Shown: piece after piece, positions 33,680 through 43,015 of the stretch
Position numbering within the stretch: position 1 is the stretch's first letter
How the letters are laid out: every line of letters begins with the position of its first letter
Assembly (NCBI RefSeq): GCF_003011895.2
Contig: NZ_PXWF02000191.1
Span: forward strand, 1-58,814
Direction of reading: 5' to 3'
Length of the DNA: 58,814 nucleotides
From: Massilia glaciei
Lineage (GTDB): Bacteria > Pseudomonadota > Gammaproteobacteria > Burkholderiales > Burkholderiaceae_D
Notes under the pieces: generated by a model
What the model was told of the DNA's origin: nothing
The model's database searches: none
The model's input: the letters and a program-made list of their open reading frames with translations, nothing else
Made by a program: the position numbers and the translations under genes

Positions 33680-33702
33680 CTAGGCCCGACAGCCTCGTCG
33701 CG

Positions 33703-33939
33703 CTATTGCTTCGGGGGCGGGTCGATCGACGCGCGCTTGAACGTTATTTTCTTCTGGCGCGCCTGCTCGTACTGCTCGTAGGTGGTTTCGTGGCGGGCCA
33801 GGCAGGCGCGCACCTGCTCGTGGTTGGGCATGGCCATGCAGTTGTCGCGCTCGCGATCGCGCAGCTCATCGTACATCAGGGCGCAGGCGGAACAGGCGCC
33901 AAACAGCGATAGCAGCAAGCCATTCTTTATCACTTTCAT
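33703..33939 (-). CDS. Small putative lipoprotein
   Basis: A 78-residue product with a signal peptide containing candidate lipobox cysteines (LFGACSAC), then a polar, charged region with four Cys in all (DNCMAMP, VRACLARHE) and an acidic-basic helix. No family recognised. It probably sits in the cell envelope. The gene ends in PPPKQ just beside the MITE. GGGATCGAC precedes the ATG. Confidence 0.68.
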   Translation of the reverse strand: MKVIKNGLLLSLFGACSACALMYDELRDRERDNCMAMPNHEQVRACLARHETTYEQYEQARQKKITFKRASIDPPPKQ

Positions 33940-34286
33940 GTCGATCCCGGATGAAATTAGATGGTTAATTTACCATGATTGCGGAATGACCGGGCGGGCG
34001 GGCGGCCCGCCGCGCCAGAAAGCGCTTGATTGCAAAATTGGATGTTCGTCCTATTTCCGGCGAAAACTTGCGCCAGTCCGGGCCCGGCACGCCGCCTTGG
34101 AAACCAAAGGCGGGGCCGCCGGTCCTAATGAGAGTGCTTCTCCGAGGATAAGCCGATAAGAACAAGCCAAGAACAAGCCAAGAACAAGCCAAGAACAAGC
34201 CAAGAACAAGCCAAGAACAAGCCGACAACAAGCCGAGAACAAGCCCCAAACACCGGCCTAATTTTTTCCGCGCACACGGGAGGAAC
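33940..34286. other. Intergenic region with an 11-bp minisatellite
   Basis: 347 bp with no credible gene between divergent genes. Its main content is the 8-unit repeat at 34158-34245, about 40 bp upstream of the AI-2E transporter start. ACGGGAGGAAC gives that gene a good ribosome binding site. Frames in the repeat read as LGLFLACSWLV-like strings and are artefacts. Confidence 0.7.
34158..34245. repeat. 11-bp tandem repeat, eight units
   Basis: AAGAACAAGCC is repeated six times perfectly, followed by two slightly diverged units (GACAACAAGCC, GAGAACAAGCC). The 11-bp period is close to one helical turn, so copies lie on one face of the DNA. It ends 41 bp upstream of the next start codon. Confidence 0.97.
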
Positions 34287-35381
34287 ATGACAGAGCGCCC
34301 GGATCCACCCGACGACGACACCCATGCCGGCGACGCCGGCGATAGCCGCTTCATCCGGCACGCGCTGGCCTTCTACGGCATCGGCGCCGTCCTGTTGCTG
34401 GGCCTGCTGGCCCTGTGGTTCGCGGCCCATGTGCTGCTGCTGATATTCGCCAGCATTCTGGTGGCAATCTTCCTGCACAAGGCCAGCTGCGTGCTGGCGC
34501 GCCGGTTGCCTCTTTCCCGCCCGCAATCGCTGGCAATCGTCATGGCGCTGGTGCTGGCGCTGCTGGGCATCGCCGGCTATGTGCTGGTGCCGCGCGTGGC
34601 CCGGCAAAGCACGCAACTGTGGGACACCCTGCCGGCCGCCTTGCAGGGTCTGCAAGGCTATTTCACGCGCTACGAATGGATGCGGGATATTGTGCGCACG
34701 CTGCCGTCGATAGAAAAAATATTCAGCGACGCCTCGACCATCATGAATCAGGCGCGCACGCTGTTTTCCAACGTCCTGGGCGCCATCGGCAGTCTCCTGC
34801 TTATTTTTTTCCTCGGCATTTATCTCGCGGCGCAACCGCATGTGTACATCAAGGGTTTCCTGGCCCTTCTGCCAAAACCGAAACGGGCGCGCGCCCAGGC
34901 GCTGCTCGACGAGCTGGGCAACACGCTGGCGCACTGGATGATAGGAAAATTCCTCGCCATGGTCATCGTCGGCCTCGCCACCGGGACCGGACTCTACCTA
35001 CTTGGGGTGCCGCTGGCCATCACCCTCGGCGTGATCGCCGGGCTGCTCGATTTCATTCCCTACCTCGGCCCCATTCTTGCGGGCATTCCCGCGGTGCTCA
35101 TCGCCTTCACCCACGGTCCCGTGATGGCGCTGTATGTGATGTTTCTCATCCTGGCGGTGCAGCTGCTCGAAAGCTATCTGCTCACGCCGCTGGTGGAACG
35201 GCGCGCCGTATCGTTGCCGCCGGCGTTGACGATCTCGATGCAGGTGCTGCTGGGCTTGCCGTTCGGCTTGATCGGCGTGGCCCTGGCGACCCCGTTGACG
35301 GCGGCGCTGTTCGTGGTGGTCACCATGTTGTATGTGCACGATGTGCTGGGCGACCGGATCGAACCGCCGCGTCGACACTGA
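34287..35381 (+). CDS. AI-2E (PerM/TqsA) family transporter
   Basis: The 364-residue membrane protein has an N-terminal polar segment and about eight helices (HALAFYGIGAVLLLGLLALW, LAIVMALVLALLGIAGYVLV), a long soluble loop and the C-terminal PYLGPILAGIPAVLIAF and ESYLLTPLVERRAVSLPP blocks typical of the AI-2E family. Members export or exchange small molecules; only some carry autoinducer-2, so the substrate is open. A ribosome binding site GGAGGAAC precedes the ATG. It is followed 50 bp later by the YihY-type gene and probably forms an operon with it and the DUF2254 fragment. Confidence 0.9.
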   Translation: MTERPDPPDDDTHAGDAGDSRFIRHALAFYGIGAVLLLGLLALWFAAHVLLLIFASILVAIFLHKASCVLARRLPLSRPQSLAIVMALVLALLGIAGYVLVPRVARQSTQLWDTLPAALQGLQGYFTRYEWMRDIVRTLPSIEKIFSDASTIMNQARTLFSNVLGAIGSLLLIFFLGIYLAAQPHVYIKGFLALLPKPKRARAQALLDELGNTLAHWMIGKFLAMVIVGLATGTGLYLLGVPLAITLGVIAGLLDFIPYLGPILAGIPAVLIAFTHGPVMALYVMFLILAVQLLESYLLTPLVERRAVSLPPALTISMQVLLGLPFGLIGVALATPLTAALFVVVTMLYVHDVLGDRIEPPRRH

Positions 35382-35431
35382 TGGCGCGGCGGGCACGGAC
35401 GGGCCGCCCCCCAATTGCGCGAAAGGACGGC

Positions 35432-36319
35432 ATGCACACGGCGCTGAACTACGCCATCAGCTTCTATACCCTGATCAAGCAATCGATCCAGGCGTTCTCC
35501 CGGCACGACATGAGCATCTATGCCGCCGCGCTGGCGTTCCATGTGCTTTTCTCGCTGTTCCCGTTTATTATTTTCCTCATCGCGCTGGTCAGTTTTTTTG
35601 AACTGCCGACGTTTTTCGACTGGCTCAGGCTGCAGGCGCAGGCCTTGCTGCCGCCCTCGGCCATGACACAGGTACACATGGTCATCAGCGAACTCGCGCT
35701 TCCGCCAAGGGGCTTGTTGTCGACCGGCGTGGCGGTCGCGCTCTGGGTCGCCTCGCGCGGCGTGCGCTGCCTGATGACGGCGCTCAACATCGCCTACGGC
35801 GCCAAGCGCCCCAGGCCCACCCTGAGGCGGTACACGCTGTCGATTTTGTACACGGTGGGCATGGCCGTCATGCTGCTCGCCGCCGCCGCCCTGCTGGTGC
35901 TCGGGCCGCAAGCGATGCAATGGCTGGCGCTGCAGGTGGGCCTGGAGCGGTTTTTCGTCGTGCTGTGGAGCGCACTGCGCTGGCCCGCGCTGATCGTGCT
36001 GTTCATCCTGGCGCTGGCCGTCGTCTACCATGCCGGCCCCAACGTGCACCACCGCTTCCGTCTGATATCGGCCGGCTCGGTGCTGTCGGTCGGCGTGTGG
36101 GTCGCCATCTCGCTCGCCTTCGAGTTCTACGTGCAGAACTTCGCCAACTATAACGTGATGTACGGCAGCATCGGCACCGTCATCGCCCTGCTGCTCTACC
36201 TGTATATATTGGCCGCGGTATTGCTTTTTGGGGCAGAGGTCAACGCGGTGATCGAGCGTGCGCCGTCCGTGCCGGCCGCGCCGGGCGTCGAACAACGACA
36301 AAGTGGAGGTGCCGCTTGA
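35432..36319 (+). CDS. YihY/BrkB-family inner-membrane protein
   Basis: The 295-residue protein has six membrane helices with the family blocks AALAFHVLFSLFPFIIFLIAL, ASRGVRCLMTALNIAYG and GSIGTVIALLLYLYILAAVLLFGAEVNAVIE. The function is unknown; the old name ribonuclease BN is wrong for this family. The ATG at 35432 is chosen because GAAAGGACGG precedes it. An ATG overlapping the previous stop (35381) is possible. The end overlaps the DUF2254 start by 4 bp. Confidence 0.9.
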   Translation: MHTALNYAISFYTLIKQSIQAFSRHDMSIYAAALAFHVLFSLFPFIIFLIALVSFFELPTFFDWLRLQAQALLPPSAMTQVHMVISELALPPRGLLSTGVAVALWVASRGVRCLMTALNIAYGAKRPRPTLRRYTLSILYTVGMAVMLLAAAALLVLGPQAMQWLALQVGLERFFVVLWSALRWPALIVLFILALAVVYHAGPNVHHRFRLISAGSVLSVGVWVAISLAFEFYVQNFANYNVMYGSIGTVIALLLYLYILAAVLLFGAEVNAVIERAPSVPAAPGVEQRQSGGAA

Positions 36320-36669
36320 ACAAGGTCGTGCGCGTTTGGCAAAATATCGGCAACAGCCTGTGGTTCATCCCGGCCGTCATCATGGTCCTGGCCGTGGTGC
36401 TGGCCCTGTTCGCGATCGAGGCCGACTCGAGAATCAGCGCCGAATTCCCGCGGCGCTGGCCGCGCGTGTTCGGCACCAGCACGGACGGCGCGCGCGGCGT
36501 GCTGCAAGTGATCGCCAGCGCCATACTCACGGTGGCGGGCCTGACCTTCTCGATCACGGTGCTGGTGCTATCGCTGGCCGCGTCGCAATACGCGCCGCGC
36601 GTCATTCGGACCTTCATGAGCAAGCGTCCCACCCAGATGGTGGGCGCGCCAAAAGGCCAGGTGCGCTGA
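36316..36669 (+). pseudogene. DUF2254 membrane protein, truncated after the second helix
   Basis: The 117 residues match the start of DUF2254 proteins: WFIPAVIMVLAVVLALFAIE, GARGVLQVIASAILTVAGLTFSITV, and ASQYAPRVIRTFM. Intact members have more than 400 residues. The sequence departs from the family at SKRPTQMVG and stops soon after. No remainder is found in the following 470 bp, so the 3' part was deleted. It overlaps the YihY gene by 4 bp. Confidence 0.8.
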
Positions 36670-37140
36670 TCACGCCCTCCGGTGATCGGTCGGCCGCGGC
36701 GCGTACTAACCGGCAAGAACCAAATTTATCGCGCACGATCGAAAAGATGCCCCTGCCCCTGCCCCTGAAGGGAAATTCGGGAGATTCGCTGGGCATGCGG
36801 CGGAAATATGGCGAGCCGGTGTAGCGCCAACCAATCATTTCAGCCGGCACCGTGCGCTTGTTGAATTGAGGGGCAGGAAAGAAGAAGTAGAAAAAGAAGA
36901 AGAAGAAGAAGACGAAGAAGACGTTTGCACGGCGACGCTGGTGGGACAAGACAAAGGCGGCAAGCGTTCACACGCCGGGCGCGGCTTGGCGGCTGGCTCA
37001 ATGCTTGCGCGTTTCGTGGCGCGCGGGACTTGACGCGCGTGGCATGGAAATCTAAGCTCGTTTGCGGTGGCGCCGGCATTGCCGGTGCGGCCGGACGCCC
37101 GCCCGCCCGCGCGTTCGCGGAGCATTCAGGAGATGACCCG
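36670..37140. other. Deletion scar region and tamA leader
   Basis: 471 bp without a credible gene. It contains a purine-rich GAA tract (36876-36921), and AGGAGATGACCCG immediately before the tamA start. Frames through the GAA tract give Glu/Lys or Phe/Ser homopolymers and are artefacts. Confidence 0.6.
36876..36921. repeat. Imperfect GAA microsatellite
   Basis: A 46-bp tract dominated by GAA/AAGA units with three interruptions, in the gap left by the DUF2254 truncation. Confidence 0.85.
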
Positions 37141-38934
37141 ATGGTCTGTACAGACAAGCCGAACAGGCGCTGGACTTACCGCGCGGCGCATTTGCTAGCC
37201 GGCATCGCGCTCGCCGCCGCGGTCCAGCCGGCACTGGCCGCGTTCATTGTCGAGCTCGACGTTCCGGCCGACCTGCGCGAGCCGCTGACCGAGCACCTCG
37301 ACCTGCTGCGCTACCGCGACCGCGACGACATCGACGCGCAACAGCTCGACTTCATGGTCGGCGCCGCGCCAGAACAGGTGCAGCGCCTGGTCTCGACGGC
37401 CGGCTACTTCTCCCCCAAAACGACGGTGCGCGTCGAGCGGCGCAACGGCAACGTCGTCGTCCTGCTGGCCGTCGACCCCGGGCTGCGGACCGCCGTCGCC
37501 AGGCTCGACATCGGCGTGCGCGGCGCGGCGGCAACACGTTCGCCCGAGCAAATCGAGCGCCTGCGCCGGGACTGGGACTTGCCGGTCGGGGCGCCATTCC
37601 GGCAAGCGGCGTGGGCCGATGCCAAACAAGAAGGCCTGAACGTCCTGCGCGCGCGGCGCTACGCGGCGGCGCGCATCGCCGGCTCCGAAGCGGTCATCAA
37701 CGCCGACCGCCAGCAGGCCTGGCTCGGCGTCACCTACGACAGCGGCCCGCTGTTCAGCATCGGACCCACCGTCGTCGATGGCGCCCGGCGCTACCCGGCC
37801 TCGATCGCCGAGAACCTCAACCCGCTCGCGCGCGGCGAAGACTACAACCTCGACCGTTTGCGCGAGTACCAGCGCCAACTGCTGCGCACGCCCTATTACA
37901 GCCACGCCACCGTCGACATCGGGCGCGACCCGGCCCTGGCCGGCGCCGCCCCGGTGCTGGTGGAGCTGACCGAGAACCCCCTGCAACGCCTGCGCGCCGG
38001 CATAGGCTACACCAGCGACACCGGCGCGTCCCTGTCGGGCCTGTACTCGCACAACAGCCTGTGGCGCCCGGGCCTGGCCTTCGAGAGCGAGCTGGTGCTC
38101 GAACAGCGCCGCCAGCTGGCGCGCGCCGCGCTGGCGTTGCCGCCGCGGCCGGGCGGGTTCATCCTCAGCGTGCGCGCCTTCACCGAGCAGACCAGGCTCG
38201 AAGGCGTCGAACAGCTCTCGCGCCAGATCGGCGTGCAGCGCGCCCGGCACGGCGAACGGCGCGACACCGAATACGCCCTGACCTACTACCGCGACCGGCT
38301 CAAACGGCTCGACGACGCCGAGTTGCCCGCCGACGTGGTCGTCCTTCCCGGCGACCACCAGGCCACCGTGGCCAGTGTCGCCCGGACCTGGCGCCGCGTC
38401 GACGACCCCGTCTTCCCGCGCTCCGGCTACACCGTCTCGGCCCAGCTCGGCGCGGCGCTCAAGGGCTTGCTGACCGACCAGAGCTTCGTGCGCGGCTACG
38501 CGAGCGCCAACTTTTACCGGCCGCTGGGCCGGCGCCACCTGCTGCTGCTGCGCGGCGAGGCCGGCGCGCTCGGCACCAAGGGCGGCAACGCCGCCATCCC
38601 CGCCTCGCTGCTGTTCCGGGCCGGCGGCACCGGTTCGGTGCGCGGCTACAAATTCCGGAGCATCGGCACGGTCCGCGAAGGCCGCCTCTATCCGGCCAAG
38701 TTCCTCGTCACCGCCAGCGCCGAGTACCAGCACTGGTTCCGTCCCGCCTGGGGCGGCGCGGTGTTCTACGACGTCGGCCTGGCCACCGACCGCTGGCGCG
38801 ACAAGGACCTGTTCCACGCGGTCGGCGCCGGGGTGCGCTGGCGCACCCCGGTCGGCAGGCTGCGGGTCGATCTCGCCTACGGCTTGCGCAACAAGGAGAT
38901 CCGCCCGCATCTTTCACTCGGCGTCGCCTTCTAA
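37141..38934 (+). CDS. tamA: TamA-like outer-membrane translocase
   Basis: The 597-residue protein has a signal peptide (ending ALA|AFIVELDVP), POTRA-type domains (about residues 40-270) and a C-terminal 16-strand barrel of the Omp85 family, with RGYKFRSIG as the lid-lock-type motif and a final LSLGVAF with terminal phenylalanine. With TamB it forms the translocation and assembly module that inserts certain outer-membrane proteins and is implicated in phospholipid transport. The ATG at 37141 has AGGAGATGACCCG upstream; longer frames upstream lack a signal peptide at their start. The tamB gene begins 12 bp after its stop. Confidence 0.92.
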   Translation: MVCTDKPNRRWTYRAAHLLAGIALAAAVQPALAAFIVELDVPADLREPLTEHLDLLRYRDRDDIDAQQLDFMVGAAPEQVQRLVSTAGYFSPKTTVRVERRNGNVVVLLAVDPGLRTAVARLDIGVRGAAATRSPEQIERLRRDWDLPVGAPFRQAAWADAKQEGLNVLRARRYAAARIAGSEAVINADRQQAWLGVTYDSGPLFSIGPTVVDGARRYPASIAENLNPLARGEDYNLDRLREYQRQLLRTPYYSHATVDIGRDPALAGAAPVLVELTENPLQRLRAGIGYTSDTGASLSGLYSHNSLWRPGLAFESELVLEQRRQLARAALALPPRPGGFILSVRAFTEQTRLEGVEQLSRQIGVQRARHGERRDTEYALTYYRDRLKRLDDAELPADVVVLPGDHQATVASVARTWRRVDDPVFPRSGYTVSAQLGAALKGLLTDQSFVRGYASANFYRPLGRRHLLLLRGEAGALGTKGGNAAIPASLLFRAGGTGSVRGYKFRSIGTVREGRLYPAKFLVTASAEYQHWFRPAWGGAVFYDVGLATDRWRDKDLFHAVGAGVRWRTPVGRLRVDLAYGLRNKEIRPHLSLGVAF

Positions 38935-38946
38935 GGAGCTACCGCA

Positions 38947-41900
38947 ATGGACACCACGCAAGAAACCGCATCCGGCCCCGCGCCCCGCGGACCTCCCCGC
39001 GGCGCCCGGCTGCGGCGCGCCGCGCTCTGGACCCTCGCCGGGCTCGGCGTGCTCGCCGTGGTGCTGGCCGGCGCCGCGCTGTTCGCCCTCAAAACCGAAA
39101 CGGGGGCGGTGCTGGCCTGGCGCGCGGCCGTGCGCGCGGCGCCCGGAAACCTGTCCGGCAGGGTCGTCGGCGGCACGCTCGACGGTGGTGTGGCGCTGCG
39201 CGACGTCGTCTACCGCGACGACGGCCTGCGCATCGCGGTTGACCGGCTCGAGGCGCGCTGGGAGTTGCTGCGCTCCCCCCTGCTTCTGCATGTGCGCTTC
39301 GCGCGCGCCGGCCGGGTCGACGTGACGCTGCCGCCGGGCGACGATCAACCCGCGCGACTGCCGGCGCGCCTCACCCTGCCCTTCGCCCTCAAGCTGGACC
39401 GACTCAGCATCAACACCCTTTCGCTGCTGCGCGACGGACGGCGCGACCAGTTCCGCGGCATTGTCGCGCACGGCCGCTCCGACGGCAGCCGGCACGCGCT
39501 GGTGCTCGAGCGCGCCGCCACGCCCTACGGCAACGTGGCCACCAGGCTGACACTGAACGGCCTGGCGCCATACGGCGTCGACGGCGCGGCGGTGCTGACC
39601 ACCACGCACCGCGAACAGTCGTACCGGGTCGAGGCCACGCTTGGCGGGACCCTGCGCGCGCTGGACCTGCGGCTGCGGGCCGAGGGCGGGGAACTCGACG
39701 CGAGCGCCCAGGTCGGCCTTGCCCCGTTCGCCGATGTGGCGCTCCAACATCTTCGGCTCGAGGCGGCGCGTTTCGATCCGCGCGTGGTCAATCCGGCGTG
39801 GCCGGCGGCGCAGCTAAGCCTGCGCGCCGAGCTCAAGCCGGTGAAGGGTCCGGCTGCGGCGGGCGCCACGGGGTTTCCCGAGGTCGCCGGTAGGCTCGCG
39901 CTGACCAATGCGCGGCCGGGGCCGTTCGACACCGGCAGGGTCCCGCTGGCCGGCGCGACCGCGCGGATCAGCATCGGGCCGTCGCAGACCCGGCTGACCG
40001 ACCTTGAAGCGCGACTGGGCGCGGGCGGCACCGTGCGGGGCGAGGCCGTGTTCAACACCGGCGGCGGCGGCGCGGCGGCACTGCGGGCGCGCAAGCTGGA
40101 CTTGCGCTCGCTCCATTCCGGGCTCGGCCACACGCGGCTCGACGGCCCGGTCAGGATCGAACTGGCCGAGGGCGTGCAGCACGTCCGGCTGGCCTTGCAA
40201 CAACCGTCGCTGGGCATCGAGGCGCGGCTCGAGGCCAACGCCGCGCGCTTCGCCCTGCGCGAGGGGCGGCTGCGCGCGGGGCGCGGCGAAATCGCCCTCG
40301 GCGGCACGCTCGGGCGCGGGGCGCGGCGCCCGTTCTCGGTCAGTGGCAAGCTGGCCCAATTCAACCCGGCGGCATTCGCGCCCGCGCTGGCGGCGGCGGG
40401 CATGGCGGCCAAGAACATCCCCCCGGCCCGCATCAACGCACGCTTCGACGCCGAGGGCGCGCTCGCACCCGCGCTGGCGGCGCTCCTGCGCTTCAACATC
40501 GACGACAGCAGCTACAACGGGCAGCCGCTGCGCGGCGGCGGCGTCGTGTCGCTGGCGCCCGGCCGCCTGCTCTCGAGCGACGCCCAGATCGTCGTCGCCG
40601 GCAACCGCGCGCGCATCCGGGGCGGCTTTGGCGCCGCCTCCGACAAGCTGGCATTCGACATCGACGCGCCGGCGATCGGGCGCCTCGGCTACGGCCTCGC
40701 CGGCGCCGTCGATGCGCAAGGCACGGTCGCCGGCCCGCCCGGGCGGCCGACCATCGATGCCACGGTGAAAGGGCGCGGCCTTGTCTTCGGCAACTACCGC
40801 GCCGCCGCCGTCTCCGCCAAGATCCGCGCCGGCGGCCTGGCGGCCGCGCCCGGCACGCCGCTGCTGCTCGCGCTCGACGCCGAGGGCCTGCGCGGCCCGT
40901 TGGCGGCGATCGACAGCGCCTTCCTGCGGCTCGAAGGCAGTTACGGAAAGCACGCGCTCGACGCGCGCCTGCGCGGCACGCTCCGGAAGCGCCCGCTGCA
41001 ACTGCGGGCGAGCGCCACCGGCGCCCTCGAACGGCGCGCCCAAGGCCCCGCCTGGCGCGGCACCATCACCCGTTTCGACAGTCCCGGCGCGCCCCGCGTC
41101 GCCCTGCTAAGCCCGCTCGAGGTGACGCTCGCCCCCGGACGGATCGCACTCGGCGCGGCGCAGATGCGCGTCGCCGGCGCAGCCGTCGCGCTGGGCGGGC
41201 TGGTCTACAGCGACGCCGTGGTCCGCTCGGAGGGCGGTTTCACGGGGCTCGACCTGGGCCACGTGCTCGACTTGCGCAGGCAGTTCACGGGCCGCGACGC
41301 GCCATTCGGCACCGACCTGGTGGTCGATGGCCGCTGGCGGCTGGCGCTGGCCGGGCGCGCCGACGGCGTGATCCGCCTGAGCCGGCGCAGCGGCGACCTG
41401 CGCAGCCGCGCCGGCACCGCGCTGGGCGTCGACGCCCTCGTCGTGCAGGCCCGTCTCGACGGCAGACGGGTCGCGCTCGACGCGAAGCTCGACACCCGCC
41501 GCTTCGGCAGCGCCGCCGCCACCGGCCAAATCGGCCTGCTCCCCGCCGGCGGCCGGCTCGCCGTCCTGCCGGCGTCCCCGGTCGATGGCACGCTGCGCGT
41601 GTCGCTGGCACGGCTGCAGACGCTCGGCGCGCTTGCCGGACCCCGCGTCGCCGTCTCCGGCAACGCCGGCGCGGTCGTGACGGCCGCCGGGACGCTCGGC
41701 CGGCCGCGCCTCTACGGCGTCATGACGGGCGAGCAAATCGGCCTGACGCTGTACGACTACGGTTTGCGCCTGCGCGACGGCAGCCTGCGGCTGCGCCTGG
41801 CCGACGGCGCGGTCGTGCTCGAGCGGGCCGTGTTCCGGGGCGGCGACGGCACCTTGCGCGCCAGCGGGCGCTTCCCGCTCGAGCCCGCCGACGCCGCTCC

Positions 41901-42918
41901 GGCCGTATCGGTCGTGGCCGACGAGCTCCAGGTGCTCGGCGGCCCCAACGGCACGCTGACCCTGTCGGGCAAGGCCGGCGCCGTCAACCGCGGCGGCCGG
42001 ATGCTGGTCGAGGGCAGCTTCGTCGTCGACCGCGCGCGCCTGAGCCTTCCGGCCAAAACCGCGCCAAGCCTGGGGGACGACGTGGTCGTCATACGCGGGG
42101 GTGAAATCGCGCCGGGGGGCCCGTCGCCGCCGTGGGCGGGCCCGGCCGGCGCATTCGCGCCCGCCATCGCGCTGCGCATCGGACTGGGCGACGATTTCCA
42201 CTTCGAGGGCAGCGGCGCCGACCTGCATCTCGCGGGCCAGTTGCTCGTCACGCGGGCGCCAGCCGAACAATTGCAGGTCAGGGGCACGGTCCGGGTGCTC
42301 GAGGGCCGCTACGAGGCGTTCGGCACCGAACTCGAGATCGAAAGGGGCATCATCAGCTTCCAGGGCCCGCCGGGCAACCCCGGCATCAACATCCTGGCCA
42401 CGCGCGCCGGGCGCGACGTCGAGGCCGGCGTGCGCCTCACCGGCACGGTGCGCCAACCCCGGGCGCAGCTGGTCTCCGAGCCCCCCGTGTCGGAGGCCGA
42501 GGCGCTGTCGCGACTGGTGTTGGGGCACAGCGGCGAAGGCGACGCCGGCGGCCTCGGGGCCGGCGCCGCGCAGGCGCTCGGGCTGGGCCTGCTCAACCGC
42601 TTTGTCGGCACCCGGGCCGCCGAGGGCCTCGGCCTCGACGAACTGTCGATCGGCGGCGGCACGCTCGGCGGCGGCAACGACCAGGTCGTCAATGTGGGCA
42701 AGGAGATTTCCGAACGCCTCTACCTGGCGTACGAGCAAAGCCTGAGCGGCAGCGGCAGCGTCCTGATGCTCACCTACGAGCTGAGCCGGCTGTGGTCGGT
42801 GGTGGTGTTCGGGGGCACGGTCGGCGGCGTCGAGGTGCTCTACGACCGGCATTTCGACCAGTTGCGGCCCAGGCGCGGCGGCGGCGCCAGGGGCCAGGGG
42901 TTGGCGGCCAGTGATTAG
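38947..42918 (+). CDS. tamB: TamB, translocation and assembly module inner-membrane component
   Basis: The 1323-residue protein has one N-terminal anchor helix (WTLAGLGVLAVVLAGAALF, about 29-48), a very long beta-rich periplasmic region and a C-terminal DUF490 domain (about 970-1320, with LQVRGTVRVLEGRYEAFGTEL, GPPGNPGINILATR, RLVLGHSGEGD, EISERLYLAYEQSL). The protein spans the periplasm as a beta-taco rod. The anchor is preceded by a Pro/Arg-rich tail. It is the partner of tamA and its length is normal for the family (about 1250-1400). Confidence 0.93.
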   Translation: MDTTQETASGPAPRGPPRGARLRRAALWTLAGLGVLAVVLAGAALFALKTETGAVLAWRAAVRAAPGNLSGRVVGGTLDGGVALRDVVYRDDGLRIAVDRLEARWELLRSPLLLHVRFARAGRVDVTLPPGDDQPARLPARLTLPFALKLDRLSINTLSLLRDGRRDQFRGIVAHGRSDGSRHALVLERAATPYGNVATRLTLNGLAPYGVDGAAVLTTTHREQSYRVEATLGGTLRALDLRLRAEGGELDASAQVGLAPFADVALQHLRLEAARFDPRVVNPAWPAAQLSLRAELKPVKGPAAAGATGFPEVAGRLALTNARPGPFDTGRVPLAGATARISIGPSQTRLTDLEARLGAGGTVRGEAVFNTGGGGAAALRARKLDLRSLHSGLGHTRLDGPVRIELAEGVQHVRLALQQPSLGIEARLEANAARFALREGRLRAGRGEIALGGTLGRGARRPFSVSGKLAQFNPAAFAPALAAAGMAAKNIPPARINARFDAEGALAPALAALLRFNIDDSSYNGQPLRGGGVVSLAPGRLLSSDAQIVVAGNRARIRGGFGAASDKLAFDIDAPAIGRLGYGLAGAVDAQGTVAGPPGRPTIDATVKGRGLVFGNYRAAAVSAKIRAGGLAAAPGTPLLLALDAEGLRGPLAAIDSAFLRLEGSYGKHALDARLRGTLRKRPLQLRASATGALERRAQGPAWRGTITRFDSPGAPRVALLSPLEVTLAPGRIALGAAQMRVAGAAVALGGLVYSDAVVRSEGGFTGLDLGHVLDLRRQFTGRDAPFGTDLVVDGRWRLALAGRADGVIRLSRRSGDLRSRAGTALGVDALVVQARLDGRRVALDAKLDTRRFGSAAATGQIGLLPAGGRLAVLPASPVDGTLRVSLARLQTLGALAGPRVAVSGNAGAVVTAAGTLGRPRLYGVMTGEQIGLTLYDYGLRLRDGSLRLRLADGAVVLERAVFRGGDGTLRASGRFPLEPADAAPAVSVVADELQVLGGPNGTLTLSGKAGAVNRGGRMLVEGSFVVDRARLSLPAKTAPSLGDDVVVIRGGEIAPGGPSPPWAGPAGAFAPAIALRIGLGDDFHFEGSGADLHLAGQLLVTRAPAEQLQVRGTVRVLEGRYEAFGTELEIERGIISFQGPPGNPGINILATRAGRDVEAGVRLTGTVRQPRAQLVSEPPVSEAEALSRLVLGHSGEGDAGGLGAGAAQALGLGLLNRFVGTRAAEGLGLDELSIGGGTLGGGNDQVVNVGKEISERLYLAYEQSLSGSGSVLMLTYELSRLWSVVVFGGTVGGVEVLYDRHFDQLRPRRGGGARGQGLAASD

Positions 42919-43015
42919 GGGCCGAGGGCGCCACGTCCGGGGAAAGCGACCATGGAAAACCTTCCCACCGCGCTTGCCCCGGCCCCTGGCCCCGGCCCTT
43001 GGCGCGGACGGGCAT

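Noticed and set aside
34051-34250. Repetitive LGLFLACSWLV-like peptides in minus-strand frames
   Set aside because: They are translations of the 11-bp minisatellite and would change frame with unit number.
34130-34250. CRISPR-like array
   Set aside because: Repeats are contiguous 11-bp units with no spacers and no cas genes.
36835-37140. Lys/Glu or Phe/Ser homopolymer proteins around the GAA tract
   Set aside because: Artefacts of the microsatellite without a ribosome site or conserved part.
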